A DNA stretch of 64,000 bases from assembly GCF_025318105.1 (NCBI RefSeq), contig NZ_JAOANI010000028.1, positions 372,001-436,000 on the forward strand. Reading direction: 5' to 3'. Origin of the DNA: Venatoribacter pacificus. Its GTDB lineage: Bacteria > Pseudomonadota > Gammaproteobacteria > Pseudomonadales > Oceanobacteraceae. The first letter of the stretch is position 1. Each line of letters begins with the position of its first letter. The notes beneath the pieces are model-generated. The model ran no database searches and was not told where the DNA came from. It saw only the letters and a list, made by a program, of their open reading frames with translations. Positions 23,933 to 32,447 of the stretch are shown piece after piece. The translations under genes and the position numbers were made by a program.

Positions 23933-26748
23933 CGCTCCTGTTTGTTCAGGCCAAGCCAGGCCAGCAGAGTAAAGAGCAGTACAAAACCAGCCAATGCCAG
24001 ATGGTTATGCCACAGCTGCGAAAAGGTCAGGGCTTTGGTAAAGCTGCCCATGCTGATCTGCTGAAACCAGGCGGAAGGAAAGCCCAGTCCCAGCCATTGG
24101 CTGGCACCGGTCAGCGACGATACCGGGGTTAATAAACCGGAGAAATTCACCGCCGGTAAAATGCTGAGCACCGCCGCCGCAAACAGCGCCGCAACCTGAG
24201 TACGGGTGAACGAAGAGATCACCATGCCAAAACCGGTCGTCCCCCACACATACAGCAATGCACCGCTGCTTAATGTCAGCAGTGAACCACGTACCGGCAC
24301 CTGGAATAGCAACACGGCCATTAATAACAGGGTGATGTAACTTAAAAAAGCAATGGCAATATACGGTGCCTGTTTGCCGAGTAAGAATTCCAGCCGGGTA
24401 ACCGGCGTTGAGCGGAAGTTGGCAATGGAGCCGGTTTCTTTTTCACGCACAATGCCAAGGGCGGTCATCATCGCCGGAATTAATGCCAGCATCAGCATCA
24501 CCACGCCCGGTACAATGGCAAATACACTTTTAAATGCCTGATTAAAATGGAAGCGGGTGCTCACCGTCATCGGCATGCTCAACCCGGCAGCCTGAGGGCT
24601 GGAAGCCGCAATGGCCTGCAATTCCTGCAGCATCAGTCCATCAATATAACCGGCGCTGGTTTCGGCTTTAAACGGCATCGCGCCGTCGATCAGTACACCA
24701 ATTTCCGGCTGCCAGCCGAGTAATAAATGGCGGCCAAAGTCCGGTGGGATTTCGACCAGCATACTCAGTTCTCCGCTGCGCAATTGTCGCATACCATCGG
24801 CAAAATCCAGCGGAGCGGGTTGCTCGTCAAAATAGCGCGATCCGGATAAACCTTCGAGTAATAAACGGCTTTCACGCGAGTGATCCTGGTCGATCACTGC
24901 GTATTTTAAGTTATCCACATCAAAAGAAATGCCGTAACCAAAGGTCAGCATTAACAGCAGCGGGCCGAACAAGGCAAACAACAGACGGATAGGATCGCGC
25001 TGAATTTCCAGCGTTTCGCGCCAGGCATAGGCCCACCAACGGCGCAGGCTGAAAATACGGCGTGGTGTTTTGGGTGATGTATGGCTTTCTGCCGCCGTTG
25101 GCAGCGCATTGGCTTTTTCAGCGCTTTTCTCGGTTCTTTTCTCCGTGCTTTTGTTATTCGTATTGGGGGCCGCTGACGGTTCTGGCGTATCGTTCAGACC
25201 GGCGGCTTCGCGCAGATAATCAACAAAGGCAATTTCCAGTGACGCACTGCCACGCTGCTGCGCCAGTTCGGCGGGTTTTCCCACCGCCAGTACTTTACCG
25301 GCGTGCATCAGCGAAATACGGTCGCAACGTTCAGCCTCGTTCATAAAGTGGGTGGAGATAAAAATGGTCACGCCCTGTTCGCGCGACAGGCGGATTAAAT
25401 GACTCCAGAACTGATCACGCGCCACCGGGTCAACGCCGGAGGTTGGCTCATCCAGAATTAAAATATCCGGCTGATGCAACACCGCAACCGCCAGTTGCAG
25501 ACGCTGACGGATGCCTAAAGGCAAACTTTCCGGCAGGCTGTTCTGTACTTCGGCAAGTCCGAACTCTTCCAGCACATGGGCAATACGCTCCGACCCTTGT
25601 TGTTCATCCAGTGCATAGAGTTTTGCGTGCAGTTCCAGGTTATGGCGCACACTGATTTCGCTGTACAGAGAAAAACTCTGCGACATATAGCCGACTTTTT
25701 TCCGCGTTTCCATATCATTGGCCTGCGGTAGCTGGCCGAATAAACGCGCTTCACCGGACGAGAAGGGCAGTAATCCCGTCAGCATTTTCATGGTGGTGGT
25801 TTTGCCACAGCCATTGGAACCTAAAAAGCCGAATATCTCGCCGCGCTGAATGCGGAAAGACACATCATTCACGGCAATAAAATCGCCAAAACGCCGGGTT
25901 AAATGGCGTGCTTCAATGGCCGGAGGGCCATCGTGCTGTACCGCAGGGGGCACCACCACCTCATGATGGCCGGCACGTTTTTCTTCTGGCAGCAGGGCAA
26001 TAAAAGCCTTTTCCAGTGTGTCGCAGCCGGTTTTATCCAATAATTCCTGCGGTGACCCGGTGGCGATTACCTGGCCGTCATCCATGGCCGCCAGCCAGTC
26101 AAATTGCTGTGCTTCTTCCATATAGGCGGTGGCCACCAACACGCTCATCTGTGAGCGGTCGCGGCGGATATCCTGAATCAGCTGCCAGAATTGCATACGC
26201 GACAACGGATCAACCCCGGTGGTGGGTTCGTCCAGTACCAATAAATCCGGATCGTGAATTAATGCGCAGCACAGGCCGAGTTTTTGTTTCATACCGCCGG
26301 ATAATTTACCCGCCGGACGCTCAAGAAAAGGCGCCAGCCCGGTGGCTTGGGTTAAGCGCTGAATACGACTGGTGCGCTCGGCTTTGTCCTGACCAAATAA
26401 ATGCCCGAAAAAATCCAGATTTTCCGCCACGCTTAAGGTGGGGTAGAGATTTTTTCCCAGCCCCTGCGGCATATAGGCGATGCGCGGCAGGCTGGTATTA
26501 CGGTGGCGGCGATTATTAATATCACCATCGAGTACCGTCAGTTGCCCTTGCTGCAGTTTGCAGACGCCGGTAATTAATGACAGCAGGGTCGATTTGCCAA
26601 CGCCGTCAGGGCCGATAAAACCGGCCATTACCCCAGCAGGAATATCAATATCCAGCGGTGCCAGGGCTTGCGTTGTGCCATAGAGATGGCTGAGTTTTCG
26701 GGCGCTGACAATGTGGGTAAAGGCGGGCTTATCCATAGATGTATCCAT
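23929..26748 (-). CDS. rbbA: fused ABC ATPase-ATPase-permease, RbbA-like
   Basis: A 939-residue protein with two ATPase domains followed by an ABC-2 permease. NBD1 (about 10-240): Walker A GPDGVGKST (46-54), signature LSGGM (149-153), Walker B LLVLDEP. NBD2 (about 278-500): Walker A GSNGCGKTT (310-318), Walker B ILILDEP, and switch His in ISTHFMNE. The two domains are asymmetric: NBD1 has VATAYMEE where the switch His is expected, and NBD2 has LPLGIRQ in place of LSGGQ. A charged linker (about 515-565, Lys/Glu/Asn-rich) leads to the permease (helix at about 588-605, periplasmic loop, five helices from about 730). E. coli RbbA (about 911 residues) is reported as a ribosome-associated ATPase. 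It is the middle gene of the yhiI-rbbA-yhhJ operon. Confidence 0.93.
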   Translation of the reverse strand: MDTSMDKPAFTHIVSARKLSHLYGTTQALAPLDIDIPAGVMAGFIGPDGVGKSTLLSLITGVCKLQQGQLTVLDGDINNRRHRNTSLPRIAYMPQGLGKNLYPTLSVAENLDFFGHLFGQDKAERTSRIQRLTQATGLAPFLERPAGKLSGGMKQKLGLCCALIHDPDLLVLDEPTTGVDPLSRMQFWQLIQDIRRDRSQMSVLVATAYMEEAQQFDWLAAMDDGQVIATGSPQELLDKTGCDTLEKAFIALLPEEKRAGHHEVVVPPAVQHDGPPAIEARHLTRRFGDFIAVNDVSFRIQRGEIFGFLGSNGCGKTTTMKMLTGLLPFSSGEARLFGQLPQANDMETRKKVGYMSQSFSLYSEISVRHNLELHAKLYALDEQQGSERIAHVLEEFGLAEVQNSLPESLPLGIRQRLQLAVAVLHQPDILILDEPTSGVDPVARDQFWSHLIRLSREQGVTIFISTHFMNEAERCDRISLMHAGKVLAVGKPAELAQQRGSASLEIAFVDYLREAAGLNDTPEPSAAPNTNNKSTEKRTEKSAEKANALPTAAESHTSPKTPRRIFSLRRWWAYAWRETLEIQRDPIRLLFALFGPLLLMLTFGYGISFDVDNLKYAVIDQDHSRESRLLLEGLSGSRYFDEQPAPLDFADGMRQLRSGELSMLVEIPPDFGRHLLLGWQPEIGVLIDGAMPFKAETSAGYIDGLMLQELQAIAASSPQAAGLSMPMTVSTRFHFNQAFKSVFAIVPGVVMLMLALIPAMMTALGIVREKETGSIANFRSTPVTRLEFLLGKQAPYIAIAFLSYITLLLMAVLLFQVPVRGSLLTLSSGALLYVWGTTGFGMVISSFTRTQVAALFAAAVLSILPAVNFSGLLTPVSSLTGASQWLGLGFPSAWFQQISMGSFTKALTFSQLWHNHLALAGFVLLFTLLAWLGLNKQER

Positions 26749-26864
26749 GCCGGAATCCGTGCGTTGTTCTGTTGGCGTTCTGTGCAGCAGCGCTTTTTAC
26801 AGCGCTGTGTGGAAAAGCATCAGCAGCGGTGCCGGGCAGATAATGTCTGCCACAGGCTCCGGTA

Positions 26865-27839
26865 CTAAGGTAATTGCACGGTGAGATCAGCCGGCCATTC
26901 TTTACTGCTGTCGGTGCGCACATAGGCACTGCCGCGTACGCCGGTTTTGACTTTTTCTTCATGCAATTTCAGCAGTTGCGGATCAATGCTGAGCTTCACC
27001 CGGAACATCAGGTTATTGCGTTCTTCGCTGGTTTCTACCGACTTGGGAGTAAATTGCGCATCACCGGCAATAAACGAAACCCGCGCCGGCACCACATATT
27101 CCGGAATCGGATCAAGCACCAGCCGTGCCTCGTCGTTAATACCCAGTTTGCCGACCTGAGTGGCCGGTAAAAAAATGGTCATATACACATCGGAAACATC
27201 CAGCAAGGTAATCACCCGGCCTCCGGCAGCGAGCACTTCGCCCGGTTGTGCCAGCACATACTGCACACGCCCATTACGCGGGGCGTAAATTTGTGTGTCG
27301 TCGAGCAGGCTTTGTAATTCCTGCAGTCCGGCGCGTGCGGCTTCAATGCTGGCCTGGGTACGTTTTTCGGTGGCCTGCGCCAGACGCAGACCGGCGCTGG
27401 CGGATTCCTGCTGGCTTTCGGCCTGATCGAGTTTGTCCTGGGTCGCTACTTTTTGTTTAAACAGTGTCTGGGCACGTTTTAATTCTGAATTGGCCAGTTT
27501 TAATTGGCTCTGACGTTGCGCTACCGCCGCCGCGGCTTCTTCCGCTGCCAGTTGCGCCTGTGAAATCTGCGCTTCGGCTTCGCGTTTTTTCGCCAGCAGT
27601 TGTTGGTTGTCGATGCGTACCAGCAAATCACCAGCCGCGACCATCTGACCTTCGCTGACCAATACTTCGGCAACCCGTCCGGCGGTTTTAATGGCGACTT
27701 CCACCTGTTCGGCTTCTAACCGGCCGTTAGTTTCAACCACCCCGTCGGGCAGGGCAGAAGGATTAAACAGGGTCCAGGCCAGCGTACCGGCCGCAGCAAC
27801 AAGAACAAGGCCGGCGGCGAGTAATTTTTTTGTATCCAT
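26865..27839 (-). CDS. yhiI: HlyD-family membrane fusion protein, YhiI-like
   Basis: A 324-residue periplasmic adaptor. It starts MDTKKLLAAGLVLVAAAGTLAW, an uncleaved signal anchor, followed by a beta-barrel/lipoyl part (GRVAEVLVSEGQMVAAGDLLVRIDNQQL), a helical hairpin with coiled coil (about 85-180) and the second lipoyl half TQIYAPRNGRVQYVLAQPGEVLAAGG. The ATG at 27839 has GGAG about 8 bases upstream; the open frame further upstream enters a mobile-type repeat and is not coding. It is the first gene of the yhiI-rbbA-yhhJ operon; 116 bp separates it from rbbA. It should link the exporter to an outer-membrane channel encoded elsewhere. Confidence 0.93.
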   Translation of the reverse strand: MDTKKLLAAGLVLVAAAGTLAWTLFNPSALPDGVVETNGRLEAEQVEVAIKTAGRVAEVLVSEGQMVAAGDLLVRIDNQQLLAKKREAEAQISQAQLAAEEAAAAVAQRQSQLKLANSELKRAQTLFKQKVATQDKLDQAESQQESASAGLRLAQATEKRTQASIEAARAGLQELQSLLDDTQIYAPRNGRVQYVLAQPGEVLAAGGRVITLLDVSDVYMTIFLPATQVGKLGINDEARLVLDPIPEYVVPARVSFIAGDAQFTPKSVETSEERNNLMFRVKLSIDPQLLKLHEEKVKTGVRGSAYVRTDSSKEWPADLTVQLP

Positions 27840-28338
27840 GACAAAGACTCCGTAAAAACAAAACAAGGGTAGGCGGTTCAGGTTATGCGGTTCAGATTGT
27901 ATTGAGCAGGCCCTAGGGCCTGTCGACACTAATGAAACAGGCCTGTTATTGGCTAAAAATATCTCAAACAAGGCGCTGAGAGTGTGGCCTAACGGGTTAA
28001 GCGAACGAACAGCAACGCAGGATGAGGGATTTTTAGCCATAACCCTTCGGGCTGAGGCCAGTTTTCCTCATTAACTTCGTCGTTCGTCATTCATTTAGCC
28101 CGCTAATATCACTCCTCTCTCCTTGTTCTGATAAAAACTGGCTCTCAGCAGGATCTATTCAATTAGTGTTGACAGGCCCTAGAGTACTCAATCCGGGCCA
28201 CAAGGCTATTGATATTGCGCAAACATCTGCCGTGCAAGGTTTCACCAGCCAATCCGGCCATTGTCTGTCAGGCCAGTCTTTATGCGGTTTTGCTCTGTTT
28301 TTCTCAGAGGCGTTGCATTTTCAGGACAGAGTGTTCGG
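27840..28338. other. 499-bp intergenic region with mobile-type element
   Basis: Divided into 76 bp next to yhiI, the 264-bp repeat element (27916-28179) and about 160 bp before the antiporter stop. No gene supported. The promoter of the exporter operon must be in the 76 bp between the element and yhiI, or within the element itself. Confidence 0.6.
27916..28179 (-). mobile_element. dispersed MITE-like element, copy 2 (intact termini)
   Basis: Ends are GGGCCTGTCGACACTAAT at 27916 and the inverted ATTAGTGTTGACAGGCCC at 28162-28179: 18-bp terminal inverted repeats with one mismatch. TA flanks both sides (27914-27915 and 28180-28181), fitting a TA target-site duplication as used by IS630/mariner-type elements. 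The interior is non-coding and matches copy 1 in reverse orientation. This is the best preserved copy in the window. Confidence 0.85.
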
Positions 28339-29553
28339 TTATCCGTGCTTCGTTGCCACGCTCAGGCGCGTGAAAAAGCGGGCGGACATACCGTGCAGAA
28401 AAATGCTGAGCAATACGGTAAGGACGGTGGTGGCAAACAATTCGGCATGAGCCGGATTGCTGTCGCTGAAGCCCAGCTGCTCGCTGACCAGCAGCAGATA
28501 CAGAATGCTGGCAATACCGCGCGGGCCAAACCAGGCTAAAAAAATGCGCGCATTCAGCGGCAAGCCGGCTCCGGTTAGACTGATTAATACCGGAATCATA
28601 CGGATAACGGTCAGGCTCAGCAGGGCATAAATCCAACTGTTGAGAGTAATATGCGGCAGAGCGTCGGGTACGAAAATCAGGCCGAACAAAAAAAACATGG
28701 TCAGGCTGAGTAATTGCCCTTCGGCTTCGCCAAATTCTTTCAGGCGTTGCAGCACCAGCGTGTGGTGTGATTGCAGAAACAACCCGGCCAGAAAAACCGC
28801 AATAAACCCGTTACCGCCCAGCACCTCCGCACCACTGTACGCCAGCAAGGCCAGAATGGGTGCCGATAAACGCTGAAACGGCGCTGTCATCCACTGACGT
28901 TTGGCGGCGGTTTCTGTCAATAAGCCGCCCACCCGGCCAGTGAGTACACCGCACAGAATGCCGATTAAAAATTGCTGACTGATAAACAATAACCAATGCA
29001 GATGATCGACTTCTGCGCTGGCACTGGAAGCCAGCATGGCCAGAACAAATAATAAAACCGGCAGGGCAATGCCATCATTCAGACCGCTTTCGACGGTGAT
29101 GGAATGGCGCAATGATTCATCAATGTCTTTTTTATTAAAAATAGATTGCGCCAGAGCCGCATCGGTCGGGGTTAGCATAATGGCGAGCAGGGCTGCCAGT
29201 AACCAACCGCCGCCGAATAACGGATAAGCCAGCAATGTACCGGCAATCATGGTCAGCGGCAGACCAATAGCCAGCAGGCGGATGGGTAATACTTCAAATT
29301 TAACCAGGTGCGCGCGCTCAATCTGACTGGCATCAACAAATAAAATCAGCGCTAGGGTAAATTCTGCAAGCAGCATCAGGCCTTTGCCATCAATGTCGGC
29401 GGCAACCCAGTTAAGCGATACCGGCCCCAGTAAAATCCCCAGGGCGGTAAACATCATTGGCGCAGTCAGCGCGGCTTGTTCGGTTTTTCTGGAAAATAAC
29501 GCGTAGGCAAAAACAACGGCGGCAATTAACAGAGCAAGTGGTTCGGCCAGCAT
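28339..29553 (-). CDS. cation:proton antiporter (CPA family)
   Basis: A 404-residue membrane protein with about eleven to twelve helices. It shows the antiporter core: LTAPMMFTALGILLGP near the N-terminus, LAEFTLALILFVDASQI, then LAIMLTPTDAALAQSIFNKKDI and HSITVESGLNDGIALPVLLF, where TPTD and ESGLNDG contain the paired acidic residues used for ion binding in CPA1-type exchangers. It would swap protons for Na+ or K+. AAGGA precedes the ATG. The C-terminus has no large regulatory domain. It lies 17 bases downstream of the SutA-like gene on the same strand, so the two may be one transcript. Confidence 0.9.
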   Translation of the reverse strand: MLAEPLALLIAAVVFAYALFSRKTEQAALTAPMMFTALGILLGPVSLNWVAADIDGKGLMLLAEFTLALILFVDASQIERAHLVKFEVLPIRLLAIGLPLTMIAGTLLAYPLFGGGWLLAALLAIMLTPTDAALAQSIFNKKDIDESLRHSITVESGLNDGIALPVLLFVLAMLASSASAEVDHLHWLLFISQQFLIGILCGVLTGRVGGLLTETAAKRQWMTAPFQRLSAPILALLAYSGAEVLGGNGFIAVFLAGLFLQSHHTLVLQRLKEFGEAEGQLLSLTMFFLFGLIFVPDALPHITLNSWIYALLSLTVIRMIPVLISLTGAGLPLNARIFLAWFGPRGIASILYLLLVSEQLGFSDSNPAHAELFATTVLTVLLSIFLHGMSARFFTRLSVATKHG

Positions 29554-29570
29554 GGAAAAATCCTTTGCGG

Positions 29571-29897
29571 TTATTCTTCCCAGATAATACGCAGGGGTTC
29601 GCCAAAATCATCGTAGATCACTTTTTTGCGCGGACGGCGATTTTTTTTCTCTGCGGCCGGTTTGCTGTGTTTACGGCCAGCTTCGCGCCGCTGATCGATG
29701 GTTTTTAAAACATCGCTCAGCGGTGTGCGTTCTTCTTTCGGCTTATCAAAGGCAAGGGAGTGATCGTTATAACGGCCATTCTGCAGCCCGGTTTCACCAC
29801 AGGCCACCTCTTTTACTTCGCCACCCTGACGCAGAAAGTCATCGACTTCCTGATTCAGCTGATCGCGTAAATCGCGTTTGCTCGGGCGTTTATTCAT
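29571..29897 (-). CDS. small basic protein with SutA-like motif
   Basis: A 108-residue soluble, charged protein. Near residues 15-30 it has LNQEVDDFLRQGGEVKEV, close to the FL-x-x-GG-x-V-x-E motif of small proteins such as SutA, an RNA polymerase-associated factor of Pseudomonas. The rest differs: a basic Lys/Arg stretch at about 75-92 (HSKPAAEKKNRRPRKKV) and the C-terminal YDDFGEPLRIIWEE. A role in nucleic acid or RNA polymerase binding is possible; homology to SutA beyond the short motif is not shown. The start ATG is 29897. It is likely in one transcript with the downstream antiporter. Confidence 0.7.
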   Translation of the reverse strand: MNKRPSKRDLRDQLNQEVDDFLRQGGEVKEVACGETGLQNGRYNDHSLAFDKPKEERTPLSDVLKTIDQRREAGRKHSKPAAEKKNRRPRKKVIYDDFGEPLRIIWEE

Positions 29898-30003
29898 AGG
29901 CTCGCTTTAGCGCACTGATGGTCGTACAAGGAGTCAGGACACGAACCTGACATGTCTGACACGGAGGTTTAGTATAAAGCATCGAATAACAATAAGAATC
30001 CCA

Positions 30004-31365
30004 ATGACACGAATACCGCCGCTTTTCCTCCGTGCCCGTCTGCAGGCACAGGCCGCGCGCTTGCTCAGTCAGCCCGGTTTACTGGCCCTGCGCCACCGTG
30101 TGCGCGAAGGTCGAAGGCTGCTGGCCAATCGCCCGCATGAAATACAGGTCTTTTTGCGCATCGACGACCCTTACAGTTACCTGCTGGTACAGATACTGGC
30201 GGATTTTCAGCAGCATTATGGCGTCAGCGTACGCTGTTTTACCGTGCTGGAGCTGCAGGACGATATGTACCCCGAGCCTGCGCTGTGGCATAGCAATGCC
30301 TTTAAAGACGCCGGTTATCTGGCCGGGCTGTATGGGCTGGATTATCCATCGCAAGCGTTGCCGGATTCGCAACAACAGCGCCAGTTGCGCGCCATGCGCC
30401 GCTTGCAGGCCAGTGCGCAGCTGTTATTGCTGGAGCGTCGCGGCCAGCCCGACTGGCAGGCGGTAGAAAAGGTATTCCGCGCTTACTGGTACGACGATAC
30501 ACGCGTACTGGACGGCTATCCGCTGCTCAACCACGACCTGAACGAACATCTGCGCCGCAATGAACAACGCCTGCAGCAACTGGGGCATTACCTCAGCGCG
30601 ACGCTGTATTACGAAGGCGAATGGTACTGGGGGCTGGATCGTCTCGATCATCTGCAACAGCGTCTGCGCGACCTGGGCCTGCAGCAGGCCGATAGCACCC
30701 TGATGGAATTTGACCGTACCTGGCGTGACTTCTGCTGCCATCCTGTTGCTGATATTCCGTCCGCAGAAAACCAGCCGCTGGTGCTGTATTTTTCCGCGCG
30801 CAGTCCTTACAGCCACCTGGGGCTGGAACAGATGCTGCAACTGGCACAGCACTACCGCCAGCCATTAATGATTAAACCGGTATTGCCCATGCTGATGCGC
30901 GGGCTGAAAGTACCGGCGCTGAAAAAATGGTACATCTTCGCCGACACCCAGCGCGAAGCACGCAAGCGCGGCATTGCGTACGGTTATGTCGCCGACCCGC
31001 TCGGTGCCGGGGTGGAGCGCTGCTACAGCCTGTTCGCCTGGGCGCAGCAGCAGGGCAAAGCCGCCGACTATTTACTGAGCTTTTCCCGCGCGGTTAACAG
31101 CGAAGGCGTACTGGCTGAAACCGACTCCGGCATGCGCTTTATCGTGCAGCGCGCCGGCCTTAACTGGCTTGACGCCAAAGCCATTCTGCAGCGTGATGAC
31201 TGGCGTACACACTGGCAGGACTGGGCCGAAGCCAACCGCCAGGAAATGATCAGTTATGGGTTATGGGGCGTGCCCAGTATGCGTTATGGCGAGCTGGCGG
31301 TGTGGGGGCAGGACAGGATTTTTGTGATAGAGCGGGCGTTGAGGGATGCTGGGGCGGTTGAATAG
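30004..31365 (+). CDS. tandem DsbA-fold (HCCA isomerase/kappa-GST-like) protein
   Basis: A 453-residue cytosolic protein with two DsbA-type thioredoxin-fold domains. The first (about 45-220) begins IQVFLRIDDPYSYLLVQIL; the second (about 255-450) begins LVLYFSARSPYSHLGLEQML. Both have a PYS motif where DsbA has its CxxC, so they match 2-hydroxychromene-2-carboxylate isomerase or kappa-class GST proteins, which use glutathione and a Ser rather than a redox Cys pair. The second domain ends GLWGVPSMRYGELAVWGQDRI, the typical cis-Pro (VP) and FWGQDR motif. The first lacks this, so only the second may be active. Probably single-gene. An imperfect hairpin of the CCGCTGCGCGG type follows the stop. 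Confidence 0.85.
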   Translation: MTRIPPLFLRARLQAQAARLLSQPGLLALRHRVREGRRLLANRPHEIQVFLRIDDPYSYLLVQILADFQQHYGVSVRCFTVLELQDDMYPEPALWHSNAFKDAGYLAGLYGLDYPSQALPDSQQQRQLRAMRRLQASAQLLLLERRGQPDWQAVEKVFRAYWYDDTRVLDGYPLLNHDLNEHLRRNEQRLQQLGHYLSATLYYEGEWYWGLDRLDHLQQRLRDLGLQQADSTLMEFDRTWRDFCCHPVADIPSAENQPLVLYFSARSPYSHLGLEQMLQLAQHYRQPLMIKPVLPMLMRGLKVPALKKWYIFADTQREARKRGIAYGYVADPLGAGVERCYSLFAWAQQQGKAADYLLSFSRAVNSEGVLAETDSGMRFIVQRAGLNWLDAKAILQRDDWRTHWQDWAEANRQEMISYGLWGVPSMRYGELAVWGQDRIFVIERALRDAGAVE

Positions 31366-31443
31366 CCGCTGCGCGGGCTGGCTACTAAGCCGAGCCAGGC
31401 ATTGGCTTTAAATTAATCGCAAAAGCGAGTCCGCGCAGCGGCT
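31364..31443. repeat. 80-bp inverted-arm element, CCGCTGCGCGG type, copy 1
   Basis: AGCCGCTGCGCGG (31364-31376) and CCGCGCAGCGGCT (31431-31443) are perfect 13-bp inverted arms around about 54 bp. It begins in the stop codon of the DsbA-fold gene and could act as a terminator, though it lacks a T-tract. The same arms recur at 38340-38413. Confidence 0.75.
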
Positions 31444-31678
31444 GCCAGCATTGGCATTGATAAGAATACAAAGTGGCTGCCTAAACTTCGCCAGTGCAAT
31501 AGCCGGTCGCCAGCCCAACCTTTTCCTGCTTTTTTTTGCCAAATTTCCTGCGCAATCTTGTCATGGTTTGCTCTGCCAAGCTGCGTCACACTGAACTCCG
31601 CTGTTTATTTATCGTATAGCCCGTTAACGGGGTTTCCAGTCAGGAAAATTAATAACAACTAATAACAAGAGGCATGTC
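31366..31678. other. 313-bp region upstream of the acyl-CoA cluster
   Basis: Apart from the inverted-arm element it holds no gene. It must contain the promoter of the SDR-dehydrogenase-thiolase genes. CCGTTAACGG (31621-31630) is a perfect 10-bp palindrome about 50 bp before the SDR start and is a candidate operator. AAGAGG lies 8 bases before the ATG at 31679. Confidence 0.5.
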
Positions 31679-32440
31679 ATGGAATTTAATAATGTAGCCG
31701 CCATCGTCACCGGCGGCGCGTCAGGTTTGGGCGAAGGCACGGTACGCGCACTGGCCGCCGAAGGTTGCCGGGTAGCGATTTTCGATTTACAGGAAGAGCG
31801 TGGCGAAGCGCTGGCCAAAGAAGTCGGCGGTATTTTTGTGCGCTGCGATGTGTCGTCGGCCGAGAGTGCCGAGGCCGCTTTTAAAACCGCACGCGAAGCT
31901 CATGGCCTGTGTGGCATTGCCGTCAACTGTGCCGGTATTGCTCCGGCGGCAAAAATTGTTGGCCGCGAAGGGCCAATGGCGCTGGATGCTTTTAACCGCG
32001 TTATTCAGGTCAATCTGGTGGGTACCTTTAATATTATGCGTCTGGCCGCGGCCGAGATGATGGAACGCGAAGCCAATGCCGACGGCGAGCGCGGCATTAT
32101 TATCTGCACCGCGTCGGTGGCGGCTTACGAAGGCCAGATTGGTCAGGCGGCTTACAGCGCGTCCAAAGGTGGTGTGGTGGCAATGACACTGCAGTCGGCA
32201 CGTGAATTAGCGCGCAGCGGTATTCGCGTCAATACCATTGCCCCCGGCCTGTTTATGACACCGATGATGGCCGCTATGCCGCAGGAAGTGCAGGAAAGTC
32301 TGGCCGCGACACTGCCATTTCCGCAGCGCCTTGGTCGTCCGGAAGAATTCGGCATGATGGTGAATCAGATGGTTAAAAATCCGATTCTGAATGGCGAAGT
32401 TATCCGTCTGGATTGCGCTCTGCGCATGGGACCGAAGTGA
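31679..32440 (+). CDS. SDR family 3-hydroxyacyl-CoA dehydrogenase (HSD10-like)
   Basis: A 253-residue short-chain dehydrogenase. It has the cofactor motif VTGGASGLGEGTVRAL (TGxxxGxG, about 10-25), an acidic residue after strand 2 (FDLQEE) favouring NAD+, the NCAG motif (AVNCAGIAPA), and the catalytic Ser-Tyr-Lys in CTASVAAYEGQIGQAAYSASKGG (YSASK near 158-162). This layout matches type 2 3-hydroxyacyl-CoA dehydrogenases acting in beta-oxidation of branched or straight acyl-CoA. Its neighbours, an acyl-CoA dehydrogenase 7 bp downstream and a thiolase, support this role. First gene of the cluster. Confidence 0.9.
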   Translation: MEFNNVAAIVTGGASGLGEGTVRALAAEGCRVAIFDLQEERGEALAKEVGGIFVRCDVSSAESAEAAFKTAREAHGLCGIAVNCAGIAPAAKIVGREGPMALDAFNRVIQVNLVGTFNIMRLAAAEMMEREANADGERGIIICTASVAAYEGQIGQAAYSASKGGVVAMTLQSARELARSGIRVNTIAPGLFMTPMMAAMPQEVQESLAATLPFPQRLGRPEEFGMMVNQMVKNPILNGEVIRLDCALRMGPK

Positions 32441-32447
32441 GAACAGC

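Noticed and set aside
26865..28040. N-terminal extension of the YhiI-like frame up to 28040
   Set aside because: The extra residues come from the mobile-type repeat; the start with ribosome binding site and signal anchor is at 27839.
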